Shown: positions 33,752 to 42,377 of the stretch, one piece after another
Numbering within the stretch: position 1 is the stretch's first letter
Layout: every line of letters begins with the position of its first letter
NCBI GenBank assembly: GCA_036004365.1
Contig: DASYRN010000159.1
Span: 1 to 47,611 of the forward strand
Length of the DNA: 47,611 bases
Reading direction: 5' to 3'
Source: DP-36 sp036004365
GTDB taxonomy: Bacteria > Desulfobacterota > Binatia > UBA9968
Translations under genes and position numbers: made by a program
Notes under the pieces: model-generated
What the model saw: only the letters and a program-made list of their open reading frames with translations
What the model was told of the DNA's origin: nothing
The model's database searches: none

Positions 33752-34483
33752 ATGGTGTCTAACATCAAAACTCTTCCGGTATTTTTTATGTTTCTTTTTA
33801 TCCTTCCAGGATGTTTGGCGACTCGGGATTGGGTTTCTGAGCAGCTAAGTCCCAGAGATAAGCGTGCCGCTGACGCCGAAGGACGGATAGATCAACAGGG
33901 GAATCGTCTAGCAGGCGCGGAGAATAGAATTTCGGGCACGGAGGGCCGCTTGTCCAATGCGGAGGGCCGGATAGGACAGGTAGATGCCAAAGCGGAGAAG
34001 GCCCTAAGCAGCTTGGGGAATCTTAGATTAGAGAGAAAGTTAGTCTTGGACCTCAAAGAGGGGGCCAATTTTGCCTTCAATTCTTCAGCGCTGCCTGCGC
34101 AGGCGAAGAAAGAAATAGATGGCTTCCTGAGCGACTTAAAAGGCGATCTCGCTGAGAACGAGAACGCCATGTTTCTCATCGCTGGTCATACGGACAATGC
34201 TGGGCCGGATGACTATAATTATGAGCTAGGCAAGAAGAGAGCGGACAACGTCGCAAAGTATCTGATTCTACAGAAGAAGGTCGACCCTATGCGGGTGGTG
34301 ACCGTTTCGTACGGAAAGAGTGCTCCTTTGACTGAGAACAACAACCGGGAAGGTCGTGGGAAAAACCGCCGGGTCGAGATCCTCGTCTATCGAGAGGGGA
34401 TTACCACGGCCTCGGCACAGGGGGGTTCAACTTCTCAAGCAACGCAGTCGGGATCTCCTTCCGAGCGTGTCACTGGCAGATAG
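33752..34483 (+). CDS. OmpA-family lipoprotein with heptad-repeat stalk
   Basis: The 243-residue protein has a type II signal peptide with lipobox ILPGC (Cys21), then five almost exact 7-residue repeats of the form AEGRIxx (42-76), which predict a coiled-coil stalk. The C-terminal OmpA-like peptidoglycan-binding domain (about 95-215) shows FAFNSSALPAQAKKEI, AGHTDNAGPDDYNYELGKKR and NREGRGKNRRVEILV. A low-complexity Ser/Gly/Gln tail closes it. It should link outer membrane and cell wall, as Pal or Lpp does. AGGGAGG precedes the ATG, and a strong terminator follows. Confidence 0.85.
   Translation: MVSNIKTLPVFFMFLFILPGCLATRDWVSEQLSPRDKRAADAEGRIDQQGNRLAGAENRISGTEGRLSNAEGRIGQVDAKAEKALSSLGNLRLERKLVLDLKEGANFAFNSSALPAQAKKEIDGFLSDLKGDLAENENAMFLIAGHTDNAGPDDYNYELGKKRADNVAKYLILQKKVDPMRVVTVSYGKSAPLTENNNREGRGKNRRVEILVYREGITTASAQGGSTSQATQSGSPSERVTGR
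33875..33979 (+). repeat. Five in-frame 21-base tandem repeats
   Basis: Codons 42-76 of the OmpA-type lipoprotein consist of five consecutive 21-base units encoding AEGRIDQ, QGNRLAG, AENRISG, TEGRLSN and AEGRIGQ. They have diverged at many silent positions, so they are old and maintained. Confidence 0.75.
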
Positions 34484-34516
34484 CCTCCCGCACAGAGTAT
34501 CTTAAACGGCAATTAG

Positions 34517-34573
34517 AAGAGATCGCCGCCTTGTCCGCCGCAAGTTGAGTGGGGAGGGCGGCGATCTCTTTTT
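34517..34573 (+). terminator. Rho-independent terminator
   Basis: AAGAGATCGCCGCC-type left arm (13 paired bases, 34518-34530) pairs perfectly with GGCGGCGATCTCT (34557-34569) across a 26-base loop, and TTTTT follows at once. It ends the OmpA-type transcript 34 bases after its stop codon. Confidence 0.82.
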
Positions 34574-34709
34574 GATACCTTTCTTATTTAACATCTTTAA
34601 CCGGAGCAACTCGCTTAGTCCTGATCGACAGACCCACCACCCGGATTCTAGACACCATCGAGAAAGTGGCTGGACTGATAACGGATCAGTGATCTGTTTC
34701 CTGGAAGCC

Positions 34710-36191
34710 TCAGACTTGAAGTGTCTCCATAAGATATTTCACTAGAAACGGCCACACCTGAGTGGCGTCGGCTTGGATTTCGGCATAGATACCGTCTTTG
34801 GCTGCTTTTCGCCAAGATTCATTTTCGGAATAAGTGCAGCCGGAGAGATGTCCGAAGTAAGGTCTGTCGGGACATATCCGAATTCCGTAGCTGAAGCGAC
34901 GCTTCGGGAAGGTCGCGCCCAGACGCTCGTTGATGATGTCGATCAACGGCGCTACGTTTTGAACGTTGTTTCGCGGTACCCCTCCACCAATCGTAAAAAT
35001 CCCGAAACGCTTTGCTTCCGTCACTAACTTGATCAACTCTGTGCTGTCGCGCTCAAGATCGATTAAGAGCGGTTTTTTTTTGCGGCGTTTGCGCTTGAGA
35101 TTATGGATATAAACATCATTGCCGAGTTCGGAGTCCACAAACGCAGGAACAAATAGGGGCACGCCGCGGAGATAGGCGGATTTCAATATGCCGCGCTCGT
35201 TCGGATATTTTTCGGCGAGATACTTCCCGATGAGTTTATTCAGAACCGTGGGGCTGATCGGGCGCGAGGCATCGAGTTGATCGATGACATTCCCGATCAC
35301 TTCCTCGACGGCATCGAGATTCGTTTCGGGCTCAATCGTGTCCGTCACACGGTTGAGCTTTCGGCGAGCCAGCCAGGTATCATTGAAGGCAGGATTGTAT
35401 TTGTAGTGCTTGAGCCCGATGGATGAAACAAGACCGTGAGCCATGAGTGCTCCGGTCGAGGAAATCACATGGATCCATCCAAAATCGATCATGTCGCAGA
35501 TCACAAGATCCATCTTCCCGACCGTCATGGCACCGCTGATCGTAAGAAAGCGAAGGCAACTTTTGTCGCGCATCATGGCTTGAAGTGCTGCTGCTCCCTC
35601 GGAAACTTGTGAAGCTACGCCGCCGTAGGAAGCAAGATCCGACATCAGGGGTTCTACGAAGGCTTGCTTCCCGCGAATCCATTCCTCGAGCGTTCGGTAG
35701 AGAATCGGCATCACGAATCGCGGGTCAGCGAATACTGCGTCGGGAAAGTAGCCGTCTTTGATCTGTCCGGGACGTGCCATGTCGAATGAGTTGATAAAGA
35801 TGGCGCGCGCCGGCTTCGAATAGATCGCTTCCGCATACCTTTCTGAAAATCCTCCGACGACTACGACGTTTTCTCCTCCGTTTCCCGGTTCGGCATACTG
35901 AGATGGCAGGATGATCCTGCCGCACCATTTGTTATCGACAAACTTCTGCAAAAGAAGCCCCAGAGGAGAACTATCCAGTCCATCGTAGATGAGGATCGGT
36001 GTTTCCTTCGATGCGATCATTTCATGGATTGTCTTGGCAACCTCCCCAAGCATTCTTGCTCCGAAGGCGCAGTAGCGCATACCCTCGACGATGTCGCCTA
36101 CGGTATTACACTTCCGCAGATCCAATGATTTGAGTTCTTCGAATTCCAAAGCTTTCGCGGCCTTTCTCTCAAGAGTTTTGTTTCGTAACAT
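34710..36191 (-). CDS. Deoxyhypusine synthase-like protein
   Basis: The 493-residue protein has the deoxyhypusine synthase fold: an NAD-binding region FLTISGAMTVGKMDLVICDM, STGALMAHGLVSSIG, and the C-terminal FGHLSGCTYSENESWRK in which Lys462 equals the lysine that carries the butylimine intermediate. Eukaryotic and archaeal enzymes modify eIF5A/aIF5A, which bacteria lack. Bacterial members probably move the aminobutyl group to another acceptor, as homospermidine synthases do; that is inference. It is longer than eukaryotic enzymes (about 370) because of an N-terminal extension and inserts such as a KRKRRKKK run. It lies downstream of mlaA on the same strand with a 366-base gap. No typical Shine-Dalgarno sequence is seen. 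Confidence 0.82.
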   Translation of the reverse strand: MLRNKTLERKAAKALEFEELKSLDLRKCNTVGDIVEGMRYCAFGARMLGEVAKTIHEMIASKETPILIYDGLDSSPLGLLLQKFVDNKWCGRIILPSQYAEPGNGGENVVVVGGFSERYAEAIYSKPARAIFINSFDMARPGQIKDGYFPDAVFADPRFVMPILYRTLEEWIRGKQAFVEPLMSDLASYGGVASQVSEGAAALQAMMRDKSCLRFLTISGAMTVGKMDLVICDMIDFGWIHVISSTGALMAHGLVSSIGLKHYKYNPAFNDTWLARRKLNRVTDTIEPETNLDAVEEVIGNVIDQLDASRPISPTVLNKLIGKYLAEKYPNERGILKSAYLRGVPLFVPAFVDSELGNDVYIHNLKRKRRKKKPLLIDLERDSTELIKLVTEAKRFGIFTIGGGVPRNNVQNVAPLIDIINERLGATFPKRRFSYGIRICPDRPYFGHLSGCTYSENESWRKAAKDGIYAEIQADATQVWPFLVKYLMETLQV

Positions 36192-36557
36192 GGCTGTTGC
36201 ACGCAGTCAATTACGGAGGTGAACAAACCCTCCTTCTTGGGCTCAGAAGGAGCCGGAATCACCGGAAAAGATCTGGGACCCTGCTCGTGAATCGTGATTC
36301 CTACTGATGGCTCGGTGAGGTCCCAACAATCAATAGTTAATGCAAGGAAAGATACCAAGGAGCAATCATGGAGCGAACTTTAACGCTAGGTGTGTCGCGG
36401 GAGAGGTGCTGCTGCTTCTTACCTAAAGGTGGACGTGGATGTTGCCTAGCAAGGTGAGAGCCGAACAGGAAGCCCTGGCGAGTGATATTTCCGGGAGCTA
36501 CTGTCTTAATAAGGCAAGGCTATCGACGAGATGGACGAATCGATCCCCGTTTCGGTT
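36192..36557. other. 366-base gap between mlaA and the synthase gene
   Basis: No open frame of note lies here. There is a perfect 8-base hairpin, CTCCTTCT / AGAAGGAG with a 7-base loop, at 36230-36252 in the leader of the minus-strand synthase gene, and a looser GCTAGG/CCTAGC pair spanning about 36390-36453. The gap must hold the end of the mlaA transcript and probably a promoter. It does not match any riboswitch or structural RNA that I can recall. Confidence 0.45.
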
Positions 36558-37385
36558 TTACTCCTTGATTGCGGCCTCGCGTCTCTGGAGGTAACCGTTT
36601 CTTACGGCGCTGTAAAGATCGATCACGCTTTCCTCAACTTGCTCGAACTTATCCAGATTGAGAGATCTCTCGTTGATGGCATCGGTTCCGTAGATTCCCG
36701 CAGTAACTCCCCACGGAACAAAATAGGAGAGCGGGTTCATCGCGCCGTCGGCAACGAAACCGAATCCGTCGCGTACGGTCAAAACGGGCAGAAAAGGAAG
36801 GACGAGATAGGGGCCGGGTCCTACACCGTAGACACCCATGGTCTGTCCGGTGTCTTCATTGCTCTGCTCGATGCCAAAGCCATCCTTGGCCACGTCGAAG
36901 AGCCCGACGACCCCAATAGTGCTGTTGATCGTGAATCGGGCGACTTCTCGACCCGCTCCACCCATTTTGAGCTGGAAAATGTTGTTGACCAGGCGCCGCA
37001 CGACGCTCAGATTATCTATCGCGTTGTGTATGCTTCTTTGGACTGGGTCGGGAAGAATCGTGTCCCAGGCGGTCGCTACTGGTTTAAGAAGAAAGCGGTC
37101 GAATACATTGCGGTTGAACCAAAACATCCTTTCATTAAACGGCTCCCAGGGATCCTCTTCGAACTCGTCACTTCCCGCGTCAGTCTCAGCTTCATTGAGC
37201 GCATAAGCCATAGTGATTCCGGTGAAGCCGAGCTCCGCTGAGTGTGGTCCGAGTATGGAAACTGCCCCGTTGGAGGAAAATAAAGGAACTCTAAGCTCTT
37301 GCGCGCTGGCTTTAGTTCCGCTGGCCAAAACGGCTAGCAGCATTACCGTGATTGTTAGCCTGAATATCGAACGGCGGATTCCCAT
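36558..37385 (-). CDS. mlaA: MlaA-family phospholipid-transport protein
   Basis: MlaA (VacJ) sits in the outer membrane and returns misplaced phospholipids from the outer leaflet toward the inner membrane. The 275-residue protein has the family signatures DPWEPFNERMFWFNRNVFDR, RSIHNAIDNLSVVRRLVNN, STIGVVGLFDVAKDGFG and GPYLVLPFLP. The signal peptide (about 1-28, ASGTKASA-Q) has no lipobox cysteine, so this form would be cut by signal peptidase I and not lipidated as in E. coli. GGAGGAG precedes the ATG. No other mla gene is nearby. Confidence 0.9.
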   Translation of the reverse strand: MGIRRSIFRLTITVMLLAVLASGTKASAQELRVPLFSSNGAVSILGPHSAELGFTGITMAYALNEAETDAGSDEFEEDPWEPFNERMFWFNRNVFDRFLLKPVATAWDTILPDPVQRSIHNAIDNLSVVRRLVNNIFQLKMGGAGREVARFTINSTIGVVGLFDVAKDGFGIEQSNEDTGQTMGVYGVGPGPYLVLPFLPVLTVRDGFGFVADGAMNPLSYFVPWGVTAGIYGTDAINERSLNLDKFEQVEESVIDLYSAVRNGYLQRREAAIKE

Positions 37386-37587
37386 GTGAACTTCTCCTCC
37401 TCAGCCTTTGACGTCCGTTACACGAACTTACCATCGAGGTCAAGGTTTGTTAATTATTGCATATTCGATGACGAAAAAATAGGCCAAAAACATGCCAGAT
37501 CGGCTAAAAACGATTCATCGGGACAGAAGCACCCGCCATCCCACTTCAAAGTTTGCAAACGCTCAATGAGTCGGATATTTTTAAGTC

Positions 37588-38793
37588 ATGCCGGAAGCCG
37601 GGGATGTGAAGACCGTAGTTGTTGGAGTCTCAGGTGGAATTGCATGCTACAAAGCTTTGGAGCTGGTCCGCTTGCTCGTTCAGGACGGCTTCCATGTTCA
37701 AGTCATCATGACCCGAGAAGCGATGGAGTTCGTGACGCCGCTGACTTTCCAGACCCTGTCGGGTCATCCCGTGGCATCCGAAATCTTTAGCCTCACCCAA
37801 GAGTCGGAGATAGGCCATATTAACTTGGCGGACCGGGCCGATATTCTCGTGATTACACCAGCCACAGCTAACATTATTGGAAAAATCGCTGCCGGAATTG
37901 CTGACGATTTGCTAACCACCGTGGTCATGGCGACTCGAGCTCCTGTCCTTTTTGCTCCCTCGATGAATGTTCACATGTTCAACAATCCCATTTTCCAAGA
38001 GAATATTCGAAAGTTAACGCGAGTGGGCTATCATTTTATGGAGCCAGTGGAAGGCTACTTGGCCTGTGGCTATGAGGGGAAAGGGAGGCTGCCTGAACCG
38101 TCAGATATCGTAGACGAGATCCAAGGGCTGCTAAAAAAAAAAGACCTGACCGGTGAGAGGCTCCTGATCACGGCCGGTCCGAACCATGAGCCCCTGGATC
38201 CCGTGCGCTACATTTCCAATCGCTCCTCGGGCAAGATGGGTTACGCGCTCGCACGTCAAGGATTAAGGCGAGGTGGGGAGGTGACCCTGATTAGCGGGCC
38301 GACGTCTTTGGTTCCGCCTTCAAAGGCTCGATTTATTTCAGTAAGGACCGCAGCAGAAATGCGGGAAGCTGTTCTTGGGGAGTTTAAAAACGCTACGACA
38401 GTATTGATGGCAGCCGCAGTCGCGGATTATCATCCGGATCAGGTGCCCAGAAAAATCAAGAAAGACCAAGGCACCATCGAGCTAAGGTTAAGACCGAATC
38501 CGGACATTCTGAAGGAGATTGGATCGAGGAAGGACGGGAAGATTCTGGTCGGTTTTGCGGCGGAGACCGACGCGCTTGTTGCCAACGCAAAGAAAAAGCT
38601 CAGAGAAAAAAATCTCGACTTGATAGTCGCGAACGATGTGACTCAACAGGGAAGCGGCTTCGAAGGGGATACCAATGTCGCGACGCTTCTGGATCGCGAG
38701 GGCCAAGTCCATCCACTTCCTCTTATGACCAAAGATGAACTGGCGGATCGCATCTACGATTATCTCCTTGTCCTTAAATCCAAGAAGAAATAG
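37588..38793 (+). CDS. coaBC: Bifunctional CoaBC (Dfp) of coenzyme A synthesis
   Basis: The 401-residue enzyme joins phosphopantothenate-cysteine ligase (CoaB, about 185-400) to the FMN-dependent phosphopantothenoylcysteine decarboxylase (CoaC, about 1-180). CoaC motifs are GVSGGIACYKALELVRLL, PATANIIGKIAAGIADD, PSMNVHMF and the catalytic-cysteine loop ACGYEGKGRLPEP. CoaB motifs are ITAGPNHEPLDPVRYISN, RSSGKMGYALA and AAAVADYHP. Length is normal. It is divergent from mlaA with about 200 bases between them and leads a plus-strand series with DUF4416 and UDG. Confidence 0.95.
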   Translation: MPEAGDVKTVVVGVSGGIACYKALELVRLLVQDGFHVQVIMTREAMEFVTPLTFQTLSGHPVASEIFSLTQESEIGHINLADRADILVITPATANIIGKIAAGIADDLLTTVVMATRAPVLFAPSMNVHMFNNPIFQENIRKLTRVGYHFMEPVEGYLACGYEGKGRLPEPSDIVDEIQGLLKKKDLTGERLLITAGPNHEPLDPVRYISNRSSGKMGYALARQGLRRGGEVTLISGPTSLVPPSKARFISVRTAAEMREAVLGEFKNATTVLMAAAVADYHPDQVPRKIKKDQGTIELRLRPNPDILKEIGSRKDGKILVGFAAETDALVANAKKKLREKNLDLIVANDVTQQGSGFEGDTNVATLLDREGQVHPLPLMTKDELADRIYDYLLVLKSKKK

Positions 38794-38849
38794 CCCCGAC
38801 TTGCAGTCCTCAGCTTTACGACCGTTAACGGTTGGCTGATGGCTCCCTC

Positions 38850-39410
38850 ATGGGTACGGTAAAGGAGCCTACACCTGTCAAGCTTTTCGTCGCCCTGCTT
38901 TCCGGGAATGAGGATCTCCTCTCGACAGTGGAAAAAGAGCTGGTCAGCCTCTTCGGTGCCATGGATTCCTCTACCCGCGGCGTTCCCTGGGAGTTGACAG
39001 ACTATTATAAGGACGAGATGGGCTCCGGACTCATGCGCAGGTTCGTTTCGTTCGAACCTTTGGTCTCGCCGGAAAAGCTGCCGGAGATCAAACTTCAAAC
39101 CCAAAGTCTGGAAGAGAAATATCGATGGCTTCGGGGCGAGGAAAAGGGGCGGCGGGTGAACGTTGACCCGGGCTACGTGGACGCTGGCAAGGTGGTTTTA
39201 GCCTCAACGAAAGACGCGGGTCATCGAATCTATCTTCGTTCGGGGATCTATGGCGAAGTCACGCTACTTTTTCACAAGGGTTCTTTTGAGCCTTTTATCT
39301 ATACTTACAAAGACTACCTTTGGCCAGACACTCATTCCTTCTTTTCTGCCGTCCGATCGCTTTACTTGAGACAGTTGAGAAGCAGAGTTAATGATAATAA
39401 AAGAGAGTAA
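38850..39410 (+). CDS. DUF4416-family protein
   Basis: The 186-residue protein matches DUF4416: VKLFVALLSGNEDLLSTVE, SLFGAMDSSTRGVPWELTDYY (given in parts here), MGSGLMRRFVSFEPLV, VNVDPGYVDAGKVVLASTKD, and YTYKDYLWPDTHSFFSAVRS. The family is common in deltaproteobacteria, NC10, Nitrospirae and related groups; its function is unknown. The frame is open to 38832 through a TTG, but the ATG at 38850 (MGTVKEPTPV) is preferred. It lies between coaBC and the uracil-DNA glycosylase gene. Confidence 0.82.
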   Translation: MGTVKEPTPVKLFVALLSGNEDLLSTVEKELVSLFGAMDSSTRGVPWELTDYYKDEMGSGLMRRFVSFEPLVSPEKLPEIKLQTQSLEEKYRWLRGEEKGRRVNVDPGYVDAGKVVLASTKDAGHRIYLRSGIYGEVTLLFHKGSFEPFIYTYKDYLWPDTHSFFSAVRSLYLRQLRSRVNDNKRE

Positions 39411-39479
39411 AGACCTGGCAGCCATTCCATTATTGATCGCCTGGGGCGATTGGGCTAAGATGCCTCCGCAACGAGAAGG

Positions 39480-40235
39480 ATGAACTCAGAAGGTTTCCGT
39501 GAAGAGCTAAGAGAGATGATGACTTCGCTGCGGCGCTATGTCGAATGGCGTCGCCGCGCGGGCATCCGGTTTCTACCCAAATCTGAAACGCCAGTGGGTG
39601 GCACGGAGGAAGTTTCCGGTAGGGGGATCCTCGGAGAGATGGAGGGCAATCTATTTGGCGATTATGCAGAGGCCTACCGCGCCAAGACGCTGGAGGAGCT
39701 TCGCTCCGCCATCGGCGATTGTCGTCGTTGCAAATTGTGGCCTGGCCGCACCCATTTGGTCTTCGGTGTAGGAAATCCTCGCGCGACGGTGATGTTTGTG
39801 GGAGAGGGGCCGGGGAGAGATGAAGACCTGCAAGGAGAACCTTTTGTCGGTCGCGCAGGACAGCTGCTGACGGATATTATTACTAGAGGGATGGGGTTTA
39901 GGAGGGAAGACGTTTACATTGCCAACGTGATCAAATGTCGACCGCCGGAAAACCGCAACCCGGAGCCCGACGAAGTCGAATCATGCGAGCCCTTTCTCAA
40001 AAAACAGATCGATTTGATAAGACCAAAGATCATTGTTGCTTTGGGTAAGTTTGCAGTACAAGCTTTACTGAAAAGCAAAGTTTCCATCACGCGACTGCGT
40101 GGCGTCTGGCACGATTATCATGGAATTAAGCTCATGCCGACGTTCCATCCAGCCTATCTTTTGCGGAACCCAGGAGACAAGAAACTTGTTTGGGAAGATA
40201 TTAAGAAGGTCATTCAAGAGCTTAAGTCTGCTTAA
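39480..40235 (+). CDS. Family 4 uracil-DNA glycosylase (4Fe-4S)
   Basis: The 251-residue enzyme removes uracil from DNA in base-excision repair. An N-terminal extension (about 1-70) precedes the catalytic domain with cluster cysteines in CRRCKL and later KCRPPENRNP and SCEPFL, the active-site motif GEGPGRDEDLQGEPFVGRAG (exactly the family 4 form) and the HPAYLLRNP motif. The 3' end overlaps the nfeD-like gene by about 50 bases if its TTG start is used. Confidence 0.92.
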   Translation: MNSEGFREELREMMTSLRRYVEWRRRAGIRFLPKSETPVGGTEEVSGRGILGEMEGNLFGDYAEAYRAKTLEELRSAIGDCRRCKLWPGRTHLVFGVGNPRATVMFVGEGPGRDEDLQGEPFVGRAGQLLTDIITRGMGFRREDVYIANVIKCRPPENRNPEPDEVESCEPFLKKQIDLIRPKIIVALGKFAVQALLKSKVSITRLRGVWHDYHGIKLMPTFHPAYLLRNPGDKKLVWEDIKKVIQELKSA

Positions 40236-41535
40236 AGTTGGAGCGCTGTTTGCGCTCACCTTAAGCGGGCTCTCGTTAATGGCCCAGACGAAGGAGGCCG
40301 CGGGGCCCGTCGTGCATCTTATCGCCATCGACGGCGGGATCAATCCGGCCGTGGACGATTTTATCCGGGAAAGCATCTCGCGGGCCCGCGCTGCGGAAGC
40401 CAAGGCTTTGATTATTCGCCTCGATACCCCTGGTGGGCTTTTGACTTCGACCCGATCCATCGTCAAGGAGATCTTAGGCGCGCCTGTGGCTGTTATGGTG
40501 TACGTCGCGCCGAGCGGCGCCGGCGCTGGTTCGGCTGGCGTCTTTATTACCTTGGCGGCTCATATCGCAGCTATGGCCCCAGGAACCACTATTGGCGCCG
40601 CGCATCCGGTGGCTGGGTCAGGGCAAGAGGTCAAGGGCGCGATGGGAGAGAAGATCGAGAATTTTGTCGCTTCTTTCAGCGAAGCGATCGCGCAGAAAAG
40701 AGGCCGGAACACGGAGTGGGCCATTCAAGCAGTGCGCCGGAGCGTGTCTATAACCGAAAAGGAGGCCGTGAAGAAGAACGTCATCGATATCGTGGCCAGA
40801 GATATCGAAGACCTTTTGAAACAGGCTGACGGGAGAAAGGTCGAAGTGGACAACCGTCAAGTCACGCTCTCGGTGAAGAATGCCAAGATTGAGCAGTTCG
40901 AGATGGGCCTCAAGCAGAAGATCATCAACACCTTGTCGGATCCCAATATCGCCTACCTCCTCCTCATGGCGGGCATCCTTGGCCTTTATATGGAATTTTC
41001 TCATCCGGGGGTTATCTTCCCTGGCGTCGCCGGGATCATCGCCCTTCTTTTAGCCTTTACTTCCTTCCAAATTCTTCCTATCAATTATGCGGGACTCCTT
41101 TTTATTATTCTCGGCATCTCGCTCCTGATCGGAGAAGCGTTTCTACCCAGCTTCGGGGTTTTAGGAATCGGTGGCGCGATATCTCTTGCGTTTGGATCGC
41201 TCCTTTTATTTGACACGCAGAGTTCTGATTTAGCTGTGGACCGGTCTATTGTCTTTGCTGCCGTAGGTACCCTGAGCGCATTCATGTTGATCGTTGGCTA
41301 TCTGGTGGTCAAATCGCAGAGGCGAAAGCCGACTTTGGGATTGGAGGGTCTGTTGGGAGAGATCGGCGAGGCCAAAACGGATCTTAACCCAACGGGTAAA
41401 GTTTTCGTCCATGGCGAGTATTGGAACGCGCAGGGGGATGAGGAGATCCGTGTGGGAGAAAAAGTAGAGGTAGTGGCGGTCGACGGCATGTGCCTTAAGG
41501 TGAGACGGGTGTCGGGAAGCCAGTCAGGGAGCTGA
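40186..41535 (+). CDS. nfeD: NfeD-family membrane serine protease
   Basis: The protein has a signal peptide, an N-terminal ClpP-class protease domain (VHLIAIDGGINPAVDDFI, LIIRLDTPGGLL, APSGAGAGSAGVFITLAAH with the probable nucleophile Ser in AGSAG), several membrane helices, and a C-terminal OB-fold NfeD domain (GKVFVHGEYWNAQGDEEI). NfeD proteases cut the C-terminal hydrophobic region of stomatin partners, and the slipin gene follows 14 bases later. The frame is open from 40099, inside the UDG gene; the TTG at 40186 behind AGGAGA gives a basic n-region and a good signal peptide, so I choose it (449 residues). Confidence 0.85.
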   Translation: MFGKILRRSFKSLSLLKVGALFALTLSGLSLMAQTKEAAGPVVHLIAIDGGINPAVDDFIRESISRARAAEAKALIIRLDTPGGLLTSTRSIVKEILGAPVAVMVYVAPSGAGAGSAGVFITLAAHIAAMAPGTTIGAAHPVAGSGQEVKGAMGEKIENFVASFSEAIAQKRGRNTEWAIQAVRRSVSITEKEAVKKNVIDIVARDIEDLLKQADGRKVEVDNRQVTLSVKNAKIEQFEMGLKQKIINTLSDPNIAYLLLMAGILGLYMEFSHPGVIFPGVAGIIALLLAFTSFQILPINYAGLLFIILGISLLIGEAFLPSFGVLGIGGAISLAFGSLLLFDTQSSDLAVDRSIVFAAVGTLSAFMLIVGYLVVKSQRRKPTLGLEGLLGEIGEAKTDLNPTGKVFVHGEYWNAQGDEEIRVGEKVEVVAVDGMCLKVRRVSGSQSGS

Positions 41536-41549
41536 GAGAGGAGGAAACT

Positions 41550-42305
41550 ATGTTTGGCTTAGGGCCGTTAGCGACGATTCTGATCGTCGCCGCTGTCTTG
41601 TTATTCAGTGGAATCAAAATCCTGAGAGAATACGAAAGGGGTGTGATCTTCCGGCTCGGGCGCATGGTAGAGCCGCGTGGCCCCGGGATCGTTTATGTCA
41701 TTCCGGCCATTGAGAAGATGGTCCGTATGGATCTTCGCACGGTCACAATGGACGTCCCTCCTCAGGACGTAATCACGCGAGACAACGTGTCAGTGAAGGT
41801 CAATGCGGTTCTCTACTTCAGGGTCTTGGAGCCCAATCGAGCCATTCGAGAGGTGGAGAACTATCTCTTTGCCACTTCCCAGCTAGCCCAGACAACCTTG
41901 CGCAGCGTCTGCGGAGAGTGCCAGTTGGATGAGCTGCTCGCCGAACGCGAGAAGATCAATGCACAGGTCCAGACCATCATCGACCAGCACACCGATCCGT
42001 GGGGCATCAAGGTCAGCCAGGTGGCAATCAAGCACATCGATCTTCCCCAGGAGATGCAGCGGGCCATGGCCAAGCAGGCGGAGGCAGAGAGGGAAAGGCG
42101 CGCTAAGGTCATTCATGCGGAGGGAGAATTTCAGGCTTCACAGAAGCTGGCGGATGCGGCCGAGGTCATTGCGAAACAGCCCATAGCCTTGCAACTCCGA
42201 TTTCTCCAGAGCCTTGTGGAGGTGGCGTCGGAAAAAAATTCCACCACCATTTTTCCCGTGCCCATCGACTTGTTAACTCCCTTTCTGAAAAGAAACGAGA
42301 CCTAA
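41550..42305 (+). CDS. Slipin/stomatin-like SPFH protein
   Basis: The 251-residue protein has one N-terminal membrane helix (about 6-24) and an SPFH/band 7 domain: EYERGVIFRLGRM, GPGIVYVIPAIEKMVRMDLR, DVPPQDVITRDNVSVKVNAV and GIKVSQVAIKHIDLPQEMQ. A coiled-coil tail follows (AMAKQAEAERERRAKVIHAE). It forms oligomeric membrane microdomain scaffolds. The gene lies 14 bases after nfeD; the pair is a standard partnership across bacteria and archaea. AGAGAGGAGG precedes the ATG. Confidence 0.94.
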   Translation: MFGLGPLATILIVAAVLLFSGIKILREYERGVIFRLGRMVEPRGPGIVYVIPAIEKMVRMDLRTVTMDVPPQDVITRDNVSVKVNAVLYFRVLEPNRAIREVENYLFATSQLAQTTLRSVCGECQLDELLAEREKINAQVQTIIDQHTDPWGIKVSQVAIKHIDLPQEMQRAMAKQAEAERERRAKVIHAEGEFQASQKLADAAEVIAKQPIALQLRFLQSLVEVASEKNSTTIFPVPIDLLTPFLKRNET

Positions 42306-42377
42306 ACACGGCTCAGACAGAGATCGAGACGGTTTTTAGTTTTTAGTCTCCAGGTTTCTGCCTCCGTGTTTTTTTTC

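Noticed and set aside
34545..34745. Plus-strand 66-codon frame after the OmpA-type gene
   Set aside because: It begins inside the terminator hairpin, has no ribosome site and runs into the convergent synthase gene.
36430..36460. Sigma54-like GG-N10-GC at GTGGATGTTGCCTAGCA
   Set aside because: Only the GG and GC agree; the flanking TGGCA and TTGC bases do not, so it is expected by chance.
36360..36480. Possible SRP, RNase P or riboswitch-like RNA in the mlaA/synthase gap
   Set aside because: Short words on the complementary strand resemble the SRP RNA tip, but the conserved core and flanking stems are missing, and no known riboswitch core was recognised.
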